A stretch of DNA of 8,124 nt, from NCBI GenBank assembly GCA_016287555.1, contig JAEFAK010000075.1, positions 1 to 8,124 of the forward strand, given 5' to 3'. Shown in pieces: positions 1 to 6,456 of the stretch. The notes below the pieces were generated by a model that saw only the letters and a list, made by a program, of their open reading frames with translations, ran no database searches and was not told the DNA's origin. The stretch comes from Oscillospiraceae bacterium (GTDB taxonomy: Bacteria; Bacillota; Clostridia; Oscillospirales; Oscillospiraceae). A program made the position numbers and the translations under genes. Numbering within the stretch: position 1 is the stretch's first letter; every line of letters starts with the position of its first letter.

Positions 1-19
1 CCGCGCCGTCCGCCGCGGC

Positions 20-1993
20 CTAGTCGCCGGCACTGACGCGCGGCATCGTCAGCTCGATGTACCAGTCGCAGAAGCTGCCCCAGATAAAGTCATAGAGCTT
101 CGTCGCGGCGATGCCGAGCTCGAACCGCTCGATGTTGTCCGTGACCTCCCGGATGAGGGCGTTGAGCTTGGAAAGGATCCAGCGATCCTCGAGCGCGAGC
201 TCGTCGGGAAGGCCCGCCTCGTCGCCCTTGAGGTTCATCATCACGAAGCGCGAGGCGTTCCATATCTTGTTGGCGAAGTTGCGCATGGCCTCGCAGCGCT
301 CGGTATAAAAGCGCATGTCGTTGCCGGGGCTGTTGCCCGTGATGATATTGATGCGCAGCGCGTCGGCGCCGTACTTCTCTATCATTTCGATGGGGTCTAT
401 GCCGTTGCCGGCGGACTTGGACATCTTCTTGCCCTGTGAGTCGCGGATGAGGCCGTGGAACAGGACCGTCCTGAACGGGATCTGCTTCATGTGCTCCATG
501 CCGGAGAATATCATGCGGGCAACCCAGAAGAAGATGATGTCATAGCCCGTCACGAGCACGCTCGTCGGATAGAAGTACGCCAGGTCCTCCGTCTTGTCGG
601 GCCAGCCGAGCGTCGAGAACGGCCAGAGGGCGCTGGAAAACCACGTATCGAGCACGTCCTCGTCCTGCGTGATATGCGTGCTGCCGCACTTTTCGCACTT
701 GACCGCGTCCTCGCGGGAGACGGTGACGTGTCCGCAGTCGGCGCAGTACCACGCGGGGATGCGGTGGCCCCACCAGAGCTGGCGGGAGATGCACCAGTCG
801 CGCACGCCGTTCATCCAGTTCATATACGTCTTGGAGAAGCGGTCGGGCACGAACTTTATCTCGCCCTCCTCCACGACGCGGATGGCCTCCTTGGCCAGCG
901 GCTTCATCTTGACGAACCACTGCGCGGAGGTTATGGGCTCGACGTCGGTGCCGCAGCGGTAGCAGGTGCCGACGTTGTGGACGTGGTCCTCGATGGAGAC
1001 GAGGTAGCCGCCCTTTTCAAGGTCCTCGACGATGACCTTGCGGGCCTCGTAGCGGTCGAGGCCGTTGTACTTTCCGCCGTTTATTATCTTCGCGTCGCCG
1101 TCGAGTATGAGTATCTCCTCGAGGTCGTGGCGCTTGCCGACCTCGAAGTCGTTCGGGTCGTGGCAGGGCGTCATTTTGACGCAGCCGGTGCCGAAATCGC
1201 GCTCGACGTACTCGTCGGCGATGATGGGTATCTCGCGGCCGACGAGCGGAAGGATGCAGGTCTTGCCGACGAGATGGGTATAGCGCTCGTCGTCCGGGTG
1301 CACGGCGACGCCGGTATCGCCCAGCATCGTCTCCGGGCGCGTAGTCGCGACGACGACGTACTCGTCGGAATCCTTGACCGGATAGCGGATGTTCCAGAGC
1401 TTGCCCGGCTTCTCCTCATATTCGACCTCCGCGTCGGAGAGCGCGGTCGTGCACTTCGGGCACCAGTTGATTATCCTGTTGCCCTTGTATATGAGCCCCT
1501 TCTCATAGAGGCTGACGAACACCTCGCGGACGGCGCGGGAGCAGCCCTCGTCCATCGTGAAGCGCTCTCTGTCCCAGTCGCAGGAGGAGCCGAGCGATTT
1601 GAGCTGCTCGACGATGCGGCCGCCGTACTTCTTCTTCCACTCCCAGACGAGGTCTATGAACTTCTCGCGGCCGAGATCGTAGCGGGTCTTGCCCTCCTTG
1701 CGGAGCATCTCCTCGACCTTAATCTGCGTGGCGATGCCGGCATGATCCGTCCCGGGAATCCAGAGGGCGGCGTAGCCCTGCATGCGCTTGACGCGCACGA
1801 GCGCATCCTGCAGCGTCTCGTCGAAGGCGTGGCCCAGATGGAGCTGACCGGTCACGTTCGGGGGCGGGATGACGATGGTGAAGGGCTTTTTCTCCGGATC
1901 GCGGACGCCCTTGAAGCACCCCTTTTCGACCCACATATCGTAGATGCGCTTCTCCACGATACTCGGATCATAGGTCTTTGACAGTTCTTTCAT
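20..1993 (-). CDS. valS: Valyl-tRNA synthetase, C-terminally truncated by an in-frame TAG
   Basis: Class I aminoacyl-tRNA synthetase that charges tRNA-Val in the cytoplasm. Seen in the 657-residue product: HLGH signature at 52-55 after PPPNVTG, GTDHAG at 81-86, CPKC at 178-181, the CP1 editing domain at about 190-335 (TTRPETMLGD, then FGTG and HDPNDFEVG), further CxxC pairs near 344, 417 and 433, the tRNA-synthetase core at 400-500, KMSKS at 523-527, and the beginning of the anticodon-binding domain ending in WYIEL. The family is usually about 870-890 residues, so some 220 residues of anticodon-binding domain and C-terminal coiled coil are missing. The TAG at 20-22 follows MPRVSAGD; the same frame then reads AAADGA to the window edge, which resembles normal continuation. 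The start is the ATG at 1991-1993, with GGAGG seven bases upstream. A longer open frame to 2194 runs through the T-box leader and is not the real start. Identity is certain; whether the stop is real is open. Confidence 0.96.
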   Translation of the reverse strand: MKELSKTYDPSIVEKRIYDMWVEKGCFKGVRDPEKKPFTIVIPPPNVTGQLHLGHAFDETLQDALVRVKRMQGYAALWIPGTDHAGIATQIKVEEMLRKEGKTRYDLGREKFIDLVWEWKKKYGGRIVEQLKSLGSSCDWDRERFTMDEGCSRAVREVFVSLYEKGLIYKGNRIINWCPKCTTALSDAEVEYEEKPGKLWNIRYPVKDSDEYVVVATTRPETMLGDTGVAVHPDDERYTHLVGKTCILPLVGREIPIIADEYVERDFGTGCVKMTPCHDPNDFEVGKRHDLEEILILDGDAKIINGGKYNGLDRYEARKVIVEDLEKGGYLVSIEDHVHNVGTCYRCGTDVEPITSAQWFVKMKPLAKEAIRVVEEGEIKFVPDRFSKTYMNWMNGVRDWCISRQLWWGHRIPAWYCADCGHVTVSREDAVKCEKCGSTHITQDEDVLDTWFSSALWPFSTLGWPDKTEDLAYFYPTSVLVTGYDIIFFWVARMIFSGMEHMKQIPFRTVLFHGLIRDSQGKKMSKSAGNGIDPIEMIEKYGADALRINIITGNSPGNDMRFYTERCEAMRNFANKIWNASRFVMMNLKGDEAGLPDELALEDRWILSKLNALIREVTDNIERFELGIAATKLYDFIWGSFCDWYIELTMPRVSAGD

Positions 1994-2000
1994 TTTCTTG

Positions 2001-2005
2001 CCTCC
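2001..2005 (-). promoter_or_regulatory. Ribosome binding site fixing the valS start
   Basis: GGAGG on the minus strand, seven bases before the ATG at 1991-1993. It follows the T-box terminator directly. This decides the start against in-frame upstream ATGs, which lie inside the riboswitch. Confidence 0.85.
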
Positions 2006-2020
2006 GGTCCGCCCGGGAAA

Positions 2021-2053
2021 TAAAAACGCCCCGGGCATAAAATGCTCAGGGCG
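2021..2053 (-). terminator. T-box regulated intrinsic terminator
   Basis: On the minus strand a ten-pair stem (2053-2044 with 2036-2027, one A-C mismatch and one G-U pair) closes a seven-base loop and is followed by TTTTTA. Its 5' arm CGCCCT (2053-2048) is the same segment that forms the 3' side of the antiterminator. The two structures are therefore mutually exclusive, as in classical T-box attenuators. Confidence 0.92.
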
Positions 2054-2251
2054 ATAGTTAACCGCGGTACCACCTGAATTCCGCACTTCGTGCGGCACTC
2101 TTTGCTCTGTAACGGGAGTTCCCGTCGGCGCGTACTTCGTTCCGCGCCGCAGCTCGGGGGCGACCTTCGGAGCGGATCTCGCGAGGGCTTGCACCGACCG
2201 CCCTCTCTCTTCGCCTCGATCCGGGCCTACTCCTCCCCGTCTCTGCCTTTG
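2021..2251 (-). promoter_or_regulatory. Valine T-box riboswitch (tRNA-Val sensing leader)
   Basis: Leader RNA that lets transcription continue into valS when uncharged tRNA-Val binds. Seen on the minus strand: Stem I from about 2238 to 2156, with the GGGG arm pairing CCCC, the AGTAG element near 2231-2227, and the AGAGAG and GGTCGGTG elements of the distal Stem I. The specifier loop has GAAGGTC; GTC at 2164-2162 is a valine codon. Further hairpins are CGGCGCG/CGCGCCG and ACGGG/CCCGT, and a Stem III CCGCAC-GAA-GTGCGG sits just before the T-box. The T-box AGGTGGTACCGCG lies at 2075-2063. Its TGGT (2072-2069) would pair with the ACCA end of tRNA-Val. The antiterminator pairs AGG and GCG with the segment at 2053-2048. 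Specifier, discriminator match and downstream gene all agree on valine. Confidence 0.97.
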
Positions 2252-2257
2252 CCGGTT

Positions 2258-2286
2258 ATGTTAACACAGCTTTTTTGCTTTGTCAA
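2258..2286 (-). promoter_or_regulatory. Sigma-A-type promoter of the valS T-box transcript
   Basis: The -35 is TTGACA (2286-2281, perfect consensus), followed by a 17-base spacer and -10 TAACAT (2263-2258, four of six). The expected start of transcription is about 2251, just before Stem I of the T-box. The -35 begins only 15 bases past the mtaD stop codon and no terminator is seen between them, so mtaD transcripts may also run into this leader. Confidence 0.85.
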
Positions 2287-2301
2287 CAGCGATTTTGCGC
2301 C

Positions 2302-3597
2302 TTATTTTCTCGTGCCGAGGCGGTCGCACATGGCCTCGACGCGGGCCACGGTCTCCTCCGCGTCTATGGTCAGGAACCGTCCCTTTTCATAGAGCGTCCT
2401 GCCCGCGACCATGGTGAGCTCCACCTCGCTGCCGTTCATGGAATAGCAGATGGATGCGATGAGGTCGTTATGCGGCGTGAGCCAGGGCTTGTCGAGGTCG
2501 AGCATGACCAGATCGGCCTGCAGCCCCTCGCGTATCTCGCCCGTCACGCCCTCGAGGCCGAGGGCCTTCGCCCCGCCGGCCGTCGCCATGCGGAAGGTCT
2601 CCTGCGCGCTGACGAGGCTCGCGTCGCCGTGGGCGCCCTTGTGCAGGAGGGACATGAAGCTCATCTCGCGTATCATGTTCAGCGTGTTGTTGCTCGCGGT
2701 GCCGTCGGTCCCTATGGCGACGTTGACGCCAGCCTTCATCAGGGCGGGGATATCCGCCGTCCCGTTGCCGAGCTTGAGGTTGCTGACGGGATTGGAGGCG
2801 ACGGACGCTCCGCGCGCGGCAAGAAGCGCGACGTCGCTTTCGGAAAGATGGACGCAGTGGGCGCAGACGGTGTTCGGGCGCAGGACGCCGACGGAATCGA
2901 AGTACTCCGGCGGGCTCATGCCGTACTTTTCGCGTATGGTATTGAGCTCGTCCAGGCTCTCGGACAGATGCACGTTCATCGCAAGGCCGGTCCTGTCGGC
3001 CTCGGCGGCGATCTCGCGCAGATAGCCCGGATCGCAGGTATAGGGCGCGTGCGGGGCGAGCATGAAGCTCAGGCCCTTCGCGCCTTTCCATTTCTCATAC
3101 TCCGTCAGGGCCTCCCTCAGGCGGCGTTCGCCCCCCTCCGGATCGTCGGCTCCGCCGGTCAGGCCGCGGCTGAGCACGGCGCGGATGCCGCATTCCTGCT
3201 GGGCGTTCGGCGCGGCGTCGATGCCGATGTACATATCCAGCGAGCAGGTCGTCCCCGTCGCGAGCATCTCCATGTAGCCGAGCTTCGTCCCCCAGTAGAA
3301 ATCGTCGTAGACGAGCTTGTCCTCGATGGGCAGGATGCGCCCGAAGAGCCAGTCCGTGAAGTCGAGATCGTCCGCGTAGTTGCGGAAGACCGTCATATAG
3401 ACGTGCGTATGCGAGTTGATGAGGCCGGGGATGAGGAGCTTTCCCTCCCCGTCTATCGTCCTGTCGGCGGCGAAGCCTTCGGGCACGCGGCCGACGCCGG
3501 AGATGACCTCTCCGGAGACGCAGACGTCGCCCCTGAGCGTTTTGAAGCCCGCGCCTTCCGGCACGACGGCGGTTATATTCTTAAATAACGTATTCAA
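2302..3597 (-). CDS. mtaD: 5-methylthioadenosine/S-adenosylhomocysteine deaminase family amidohydrolase
   Basis: Zinc-dependent amidohydrolase, cytosolic, 431 residues (usual family length). Family members deaminate MTA, SAH or 5'-deoxyadenosine to the inosine analogues, which disposes of by-products of SAM metabolism. Seen: NSHTH with metal ligands H63 and H65; the stretch FRNYADDLDFTDWLF typical of the MtaD group; APHAPY with H183; NVHLSE with metal ligand H210 and catalytic E213; CAHCVH at 245-250; and GTDGTASNN with D298. The full ligand set is intact, so the enzyme should be active. The start is TTG (3597-3595), eight bases after GGAGG. An ATG five bases upstream reads ATG CCT TGA and cannot encode the protein. 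It has its own promoter and is followed closely by the valS promoter. Which adenosine derivative is preferred cannot be told; guanine or cytosine-type deaminases are less likely. Confidence 0.9.
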   Translation of the reverse strand: MNTLFKNITAVVPEGAGFKTLRGDVCVSGEVISGVGRVPEGFAADRTIDGEGKLLIPGLINSHTHVYMTVFRNYADDLDFTDWLFGRILPIEDKLVYDDFYWGTKLGYMEMLATGTTCSLDMYIGIDAAPNAQQECGIRAVLSRGLTGGADDPEGGERRLREALTEYEKWKGAKGLSFMLAPHAPYTCDPGYLREIAAEADRTGLAMNVHLSESLDELNTIREKYGMSPPEYFDSVGVLRPNTVCAHCVHLSESDVALLAARGASVASNPVSNLKLGNGTADIPALMKAGVNVAIGTDGTASNNTLNMIREMSFMSLLHKGAHGDASLVSAQETFRMATAGGAKALGLEGVTGEIREGLQADLVMLDLDKPWLTPHNDLIASICYSMNGSEVELTMVAGRTLYEKGRFLTIDAEETVARVEAMCDRLGTRK

Positions 3598-3605
3598 GGC
3601 ATTTT

Positions 3606-3610
3606 CCTCC
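3606..3610 (-). promoter_or_regulatory. Ribosome binding site fixing the TTG start of mtaD
   Basis: GGAGG on the minus strand, eight bases from the TTG start and only three from a decoy ATG. The spacing favours TTG, and the ATG frame stops after two codons. Confidence 0.8.
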
Positions 3611-3627
3611 CTGAGCTTTCTGCCTTG

Positions 3628-3656
3628 ATTTTAACCCGCCGGGGGTTTTTTGTAAA
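3628..3656 (-). promoter_or_regulatory. Promoter of mtaD
   Basis: The -35 is TTTACA (3656-3651), the spacer 17 bases, and the -10 TAAAAT (3633-3628); each box matches the consensus at five of six positions. The predicted transcript starts near 3621 and has a leader of only about 24 bases. The spacer contains an inverted repeat (AACCC/GGGTT, 3647-3633) that touches the -10. Confidence 0.72.
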
Positions 3657-3662
3657 GCCCCG

Positions 3663-3929
3663 TCAGTTCAGGAGGAAAACGAGTCCCGCAGCGGCAAACG
3701 CGGCCGCCGCGCCTATGCCCGCCCATGCGGGAGCCGGGAAGCGGCTGCCGCGAGGAATGCGCTCACGGACGTACGCGGAGGCTATGAGCTCGGCCTCGCG
3801 GAGAAGGCGCTTTTTCAGCGCGGCCTCAGAGGGCACGGCGCCGTGACGGATGATGAATATCGCCGACTCGAAGAGCGCCGGATCCGGCGAGGGAACGACT
3901 ATGACGCTCTTGGTCACGCCCTTTATCAC
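3663..3929 (-). CDS. Small single-pass membrane protein translationally coupled to spoIIE
   Basis: 88 residues, function unknown. A soluble N-terminal part (1-60, with the stretch KSVIVVPSPDP and a charged helix at about 36-57, EAALKKRLLREAELIASAYV) precedes a proline- and arginine-containing linker and one C-terminal membrane segment at about 68-87. The arginines before the segment suggest a cytoplasmic N-terminal domain tethered by its tail. The start is GTG at 3929-3927, overlapping the spoIIE stop as GTGA, with GGAG (3941-3938) eight bases upstream, so translation is probably coupled to spoIIE. I have the impression that similar short proteins in Clostridia are sometimes labelled translation initiation factor 2; nothing here supports that role. 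Real-gene evidence is the overlap, the ribosome binding site and the ordered composition. Confidence 0.78.
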   Translation of the reverse strand: MIKGVTKSVIVVPSPDPALFESAIFIIRHGAVPSEAALKKRLLREAELIASAYVRERIPRGSRFPAPAWAGIGAAAAFAAAGLVFLLN

Positions 3930-6250
3930 GGCTTGCGCTCCGATACCGCGACGGCGAGCACGGTCATGTCGTCGGACGCGCCGTGCAGCTCGACGGCCTT
4001 TTCGAGCACGGCTCGGGCGAGGGCGCGCGGCCCCTTACCCGCCTCGCTTATGATGAGCGGTGCTATCCATGAATCGTCCCTGTCTGCGGCGACGCCGTCG
4101 CTGACGATCACGGCGACGGTCCCGGCTTTCATGGTCAGCTCCGTTTTGTCCGGCGCGGAAAATCCTCCCACGCCGGCGGCGAAGCTCTCCCCTCGAACGC
4201 GCTTTATTTTCCCCCCGGAGAGCAGATACGTCGGCGAGGCGCCGTATTTATAGAGGCCCGCGGAGCCCGTAAAGAGGTCTATGCACATGAGATCGGCCGT
4301 CGCGGCGCCCATCGTCTCCTCGCTGCGCAGGCTCATGACCGAGCTCAGCAGCTTCATGGAAAGCTCCGGCGAGACGCCCGCGCGCAGGAAGCGGCCGAGG
4401 ATGGAGGCCGCCTCCTCGCTCTCGGCGGCGGCCTGCTCGCCCGTCCCCATGCCGTCGGATAATATGACGCAGAGAGTCCCCTCGTCGGTCTTGAAAAAGG
4501 CGCTCGAATCCCCGCTGACACGTTGGCCCTCGCGGCGCATGCCCGCCATGCCGACCGTCGCCTGGAGCGGCTCCGCCTGCAACAACCTAAGCCTCCCGCG
4601 CGAGGATGCTTCGGCATCCTCCGCAAGGCGCGCCCCGACGGCTGCCGAGAGCTTCTCGATATAGTTTTCCGTATGCTTCAGCTCGGATATGCCCGCGCCC
4701 TCCAGTTCGACGTGGAGCCGCCCGGCCCCGTCCCTGAACAACCCTCCGTGAAGCTGCAGTCCCGCTCCGGCGAGATAGAGCTTCAGGCGCTTTTCCGCGG
4801 TGCGGTCCGCGTCGGTGCGGTCGGCGAGCGCGTCCGCGACGCCCGTCAGGAGCTGCTCCATGCCGCGGTACTGCTCCGTTCTTGCGTCCCGCCCCTCGTT
4901 GAGCCTCCTGCGATACATGCGCCGGGCGCGCAGGGCGCGCAGCTCGGCGTTCACGGCGGCGGTGAAGCCGCGCAGATTCTCGCAGGAATCGCGGAAATGC
5001 TGCGGAAGGTCCTCCCCGTCGAGCTCGCCGCGGCGGAGCATGGCCGCGGTCGCGTCGTTGAGCGCGCCGCGGGTCGTCTCGATCTCGGACTGCCAGCAGC
5101 GAGGGGCGGAGCGGCACTTCTCGCAGACCGAACACGCCGCCATATCGAATACGCCGGAGACGTCTTCGTCGTTGACGTCGGGCAGGCGGCGGGCTATGCT
5201 CTCATGCACGGCGCGCATCGCCTCGGCAGCGGCGCGGGTCCTGCCGCGGACGTAGCCGATGAAGCGCTCGGCCCCGTCCATCGTCTCCTCGCCCTCCACG
5301 CGCTCGCGCACGGAGGTCAGAAGTCTTCCCGGGAGCAGCATGAAGACGACGCTGCCGGCAAAGGTTTCGGCAAGGATGGGCAGAAGGTATTCTCCGCCCG
5401 CCCAGAAGGCCGCAAGCGCGTTGGCGACGACGTAGGCCGAGGCGGCTGCCCATCGCGGGAAGCCTCGGAAAAGCCCCGCGGCGACAGCTGCAACGGCATA
5501 AGCGGGCGTAAAAAACGGCGGCCCTCCCGCGGCGGCGTCCATGGCGAGTCCTGCGGCAGCGCCGACAGCCGCGCCGGAGCCTGCGCCGCCCCTGACAGAA
5601 ACGGAGAGCACGAGCGCGACGGCGGCCGCCCTGCCGAGACCGAGCACGCCGAAGACGCGCACCTCCGAAAGCGCGGCCATAACGGTCACGGCAGTATACA
5701 GGAGCGCCGTTCCCGTCTTTTTCTCTGCGGCGGGATCCAGCGCAGAGGCATAGGCGAGGGCCGATACTCCCGTCAGTATCACCTCTATTATGTAAACCGA
5801 CACATTTCGCACGCTCACCTCTCCGATGAGATACGCGAGCCCGACGCAGGCGGACGCCGCCGCCGCGGCGCAGGGCATGAAGGCTCGGCGTGAGGCGGCG
5901 GCGCTCCCCTTGAAAACAAGCCCCGCGGCATAGACCAGAGCAGCTGCGGCAATATAGCGCACGCCCGCGCCGAGGCCCATGCCGAGCATGGCGCCGCCGG
6001 AGGCTCCGAGAAGCGCGAAAAGCCCGCCGATCCCCGATCCCGCGGCGGCGACGAAGCCCGCGGCAAAGGGCGAAGCGCCCCCGAAAATGCGCGCGGCGGC
6101 CAGCACGGCAGCCAGAAAAAACCTCGCGGCCAACTCGGCCGAGCGCGCGGCGGCCGGCCTCTCCGCGAGGCTCCCGACCGCCGTTCCGAGGCGCGCAAAC
6201 GCCTCTTTTTTCAGCCTTATGCTTCCCTTTTTAAGTTCTCTTACAGTCAA
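3926..6250 (-). CDS. spoIIE: Stage II sporulation protein E, PP2C-type phosphatase
   Basis: Membrane phosphatase that in Bacillus sits at the asymmetric septum, interacts with FtsZ and dephosphorylates SpoIIAA to switch on sigma-F in the forespore. Here 774 residues, close to the usual 800 or so. Seen: an N-terminal region of multiple hydrophobic, alanine-rich membrane segments (about 40-310), a soluble linker with a cysteine cluster (C373, C376, C379 and C385 followed by W386), coiled, arginine-rich stretches at 430-490, and a C-terminal PP2C domain from about 555. PP2C metal-binding motifs are GDSS (D581), SDGMGTG (D599), SDG (D718) and SDDMTV (D760, D761), all intact. The start is TTG at 6250-6248, nine bases after GGGAG; no in-frame ATG or GTG lies nearby upstream. 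The tilS-hpt-ftsH genes that often follow spoIIE are absent here. Confidence 0.95.
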   Translation of the reverse strand: MTVRELKKGSIRLKKEAFARLGTAVGSLAERPAAARSAELAARFFLAAVLAAARIFGGASPFAAGFVAAAGSGIGGLFALLGASGGAMLGMGLGAGVRYIAAAALVYAAGLVFKGSAAASRRAFMPCAAAAASACVGLAYLIGEVSVRNVSVYIIEVILTGVSALAYASALDPAAEKKTGTALLYTAVTVMAALSEVRVFGVLGLGRAAAVALVLSVSVRGGAGSGAAVGAAAGLAMDAAAGGPPFFTPAYAVAAVAAGLFRGFPRWAAASAYVVANALAAFWAGGEYLLPILAETFAGSVVFMLLPGRLLTSVRERVEGEETMDGAERFIGYVRGRTRAAAEAMRAVHESIARRLPDVNDEDVSGVFDMAACSVCEKCRSAPRCWQSEIETTRGALNDATAAMLRRGELDGEDLPQHFRDSCENLRGFTAAVNAELRALRARRMYRRRLNEGRDARTEQYRGMEQLLTGVADALADRTDADRTAEKRLKLYLAGAGLQLHGGLFRDGAGRLHVELEGAGISELKHTENYIEKLSAAVGARLAEDAEASSRGRLRLLQAEPLQATVGMAGMRREGQRVSGDSSAFFKTDEGTLCVILSDGMGTGEQAAAESEEAASILGRFLRAGVSPELSMKLLSSVMSLRSEETMGAATADLMCIDLFTGSAGLYKYGASPTYLLSGGKIKRVRGESFAAGVGGFSAPDKTELTMKAGTVAVIVSDGVAADRDDSWIAPLIISEAGKGPRALARAVLEKAVELHGASDDMTVLAVAVSERKP

Positions 6251-6259
6251 CCCGACATT

Positions 6260-6264
6260 CTCCC
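6260..6264 (-). promoter_or_regulatory. Ribosome binding site of spoIIE
   Basis: GGGAG on the minus strand, nine bases before TTG at 6250-6248. An ATG one base after it reads ATG TCG GGT TGA and is too close to be used efficiently, so TTG is the better start. Confidence 0.65.
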
Positions 6265-6293
6265 GAACGGTTCTTTCTCTCGCAGAAAAGACG

Positions 6294-6322
6294 ATTATAG
6301 TAAACCAAACGGGAGTAAACGG
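6294..6322 (-). promoter_or_regulatory. spoIIE: Likely spoIIE promoter with consensus -10 but no clear -35
   Basis: TATAAT at 6299-6294 on the minus strand is a perfect -10, about 44 bases before the start codon. At 17 bases upstream the sequence reads CCGTTT, which does not resemble TTGACA. A direct repeat GTTTACT and a near-palindrome (6315-6330) occupy the place of the -35. In Bacillus spoIIE depends on Spo0A, so an activator-dependent promoter would fit, but I see no convincing Spo0A box. Confidence 0.5.
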
Positions 6323-6386
6323 TCGTTTGCTGTTGGGCGGTCTCTTTTTTCTTTCGGCGGCGGGCCTTCCCGCAATAATTCACAGC

Positions 6387-6415
6387 TTGTTAACGCATGC
6401 TTATCGTAGTATAAT
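6387..6415 (+). promoter_or_regulatory. Promoter of the CYTH-pyridoxal kinase transcript
   Basis: The -35 is TTGTTA (6387-6392, four of six), the spacer 17 bases, and the -10 TATAAT (6410-6415, perfect). A second TATAAT follows directly at 6416-6421. Transcription should start near 6422, about 35 bases before the CYTH start codon. Confidence 0.78.
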
Positions 6416-6456
6416 TATAATATGAAATCTGTTGGGATAATCTGGAGGCTCAAGAT

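Noticed and set aside
455..1981. A 508-codon open frame on the plus strand opposite valS
   Set aside because: It lies wholly antisense to a gene with all ValS motifs, its product is low-complexity and rich in Ala, Val, Asp and Arg, and it matches no family I know. GC-rich genes commonly give such mirror frames.
1994..2194. N-terminal extension of 67 codons on valS
   Set aside because: It is the T-box leader in translation. It includes the terminator hairpin, and the strong ribosome binding site lies after it.
2275..3588. A 437-codon plus-strand frame opposite mtaD
   Set aside because: Mirror of the deaminase gene; no start context or recognisable domain.
3632..3651. Plus-strand intrinsic terminator (GC stem then T run)
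   Set aside because: Not annotated as a terminator because no plus-strand gene precedes it, the stem is short, and it coincides with a good minus-strand promoter spacer; kept as a finding about a possible operator.
4523..5893. A 456-codon plus-strand frame opposite spoIIE
   Set aside because: Antisense to a clear SpoIIE, with Arg/Gly-rich composition typical of spurious frames.
5820..6140. Alanine/GC-rich tract that looks repetitive
   Set aside because: It encodes the alanine-rich membrane segments of SpoIIE; no true tandem unit is present.
6251..6264. Spo0A box near TGTCGGG before spoIIE
   Set aside because: Only five of seven positions fit the TGTCGAA core, and it lies between the ribosome binding site and the start codon, a poor place for an activator.
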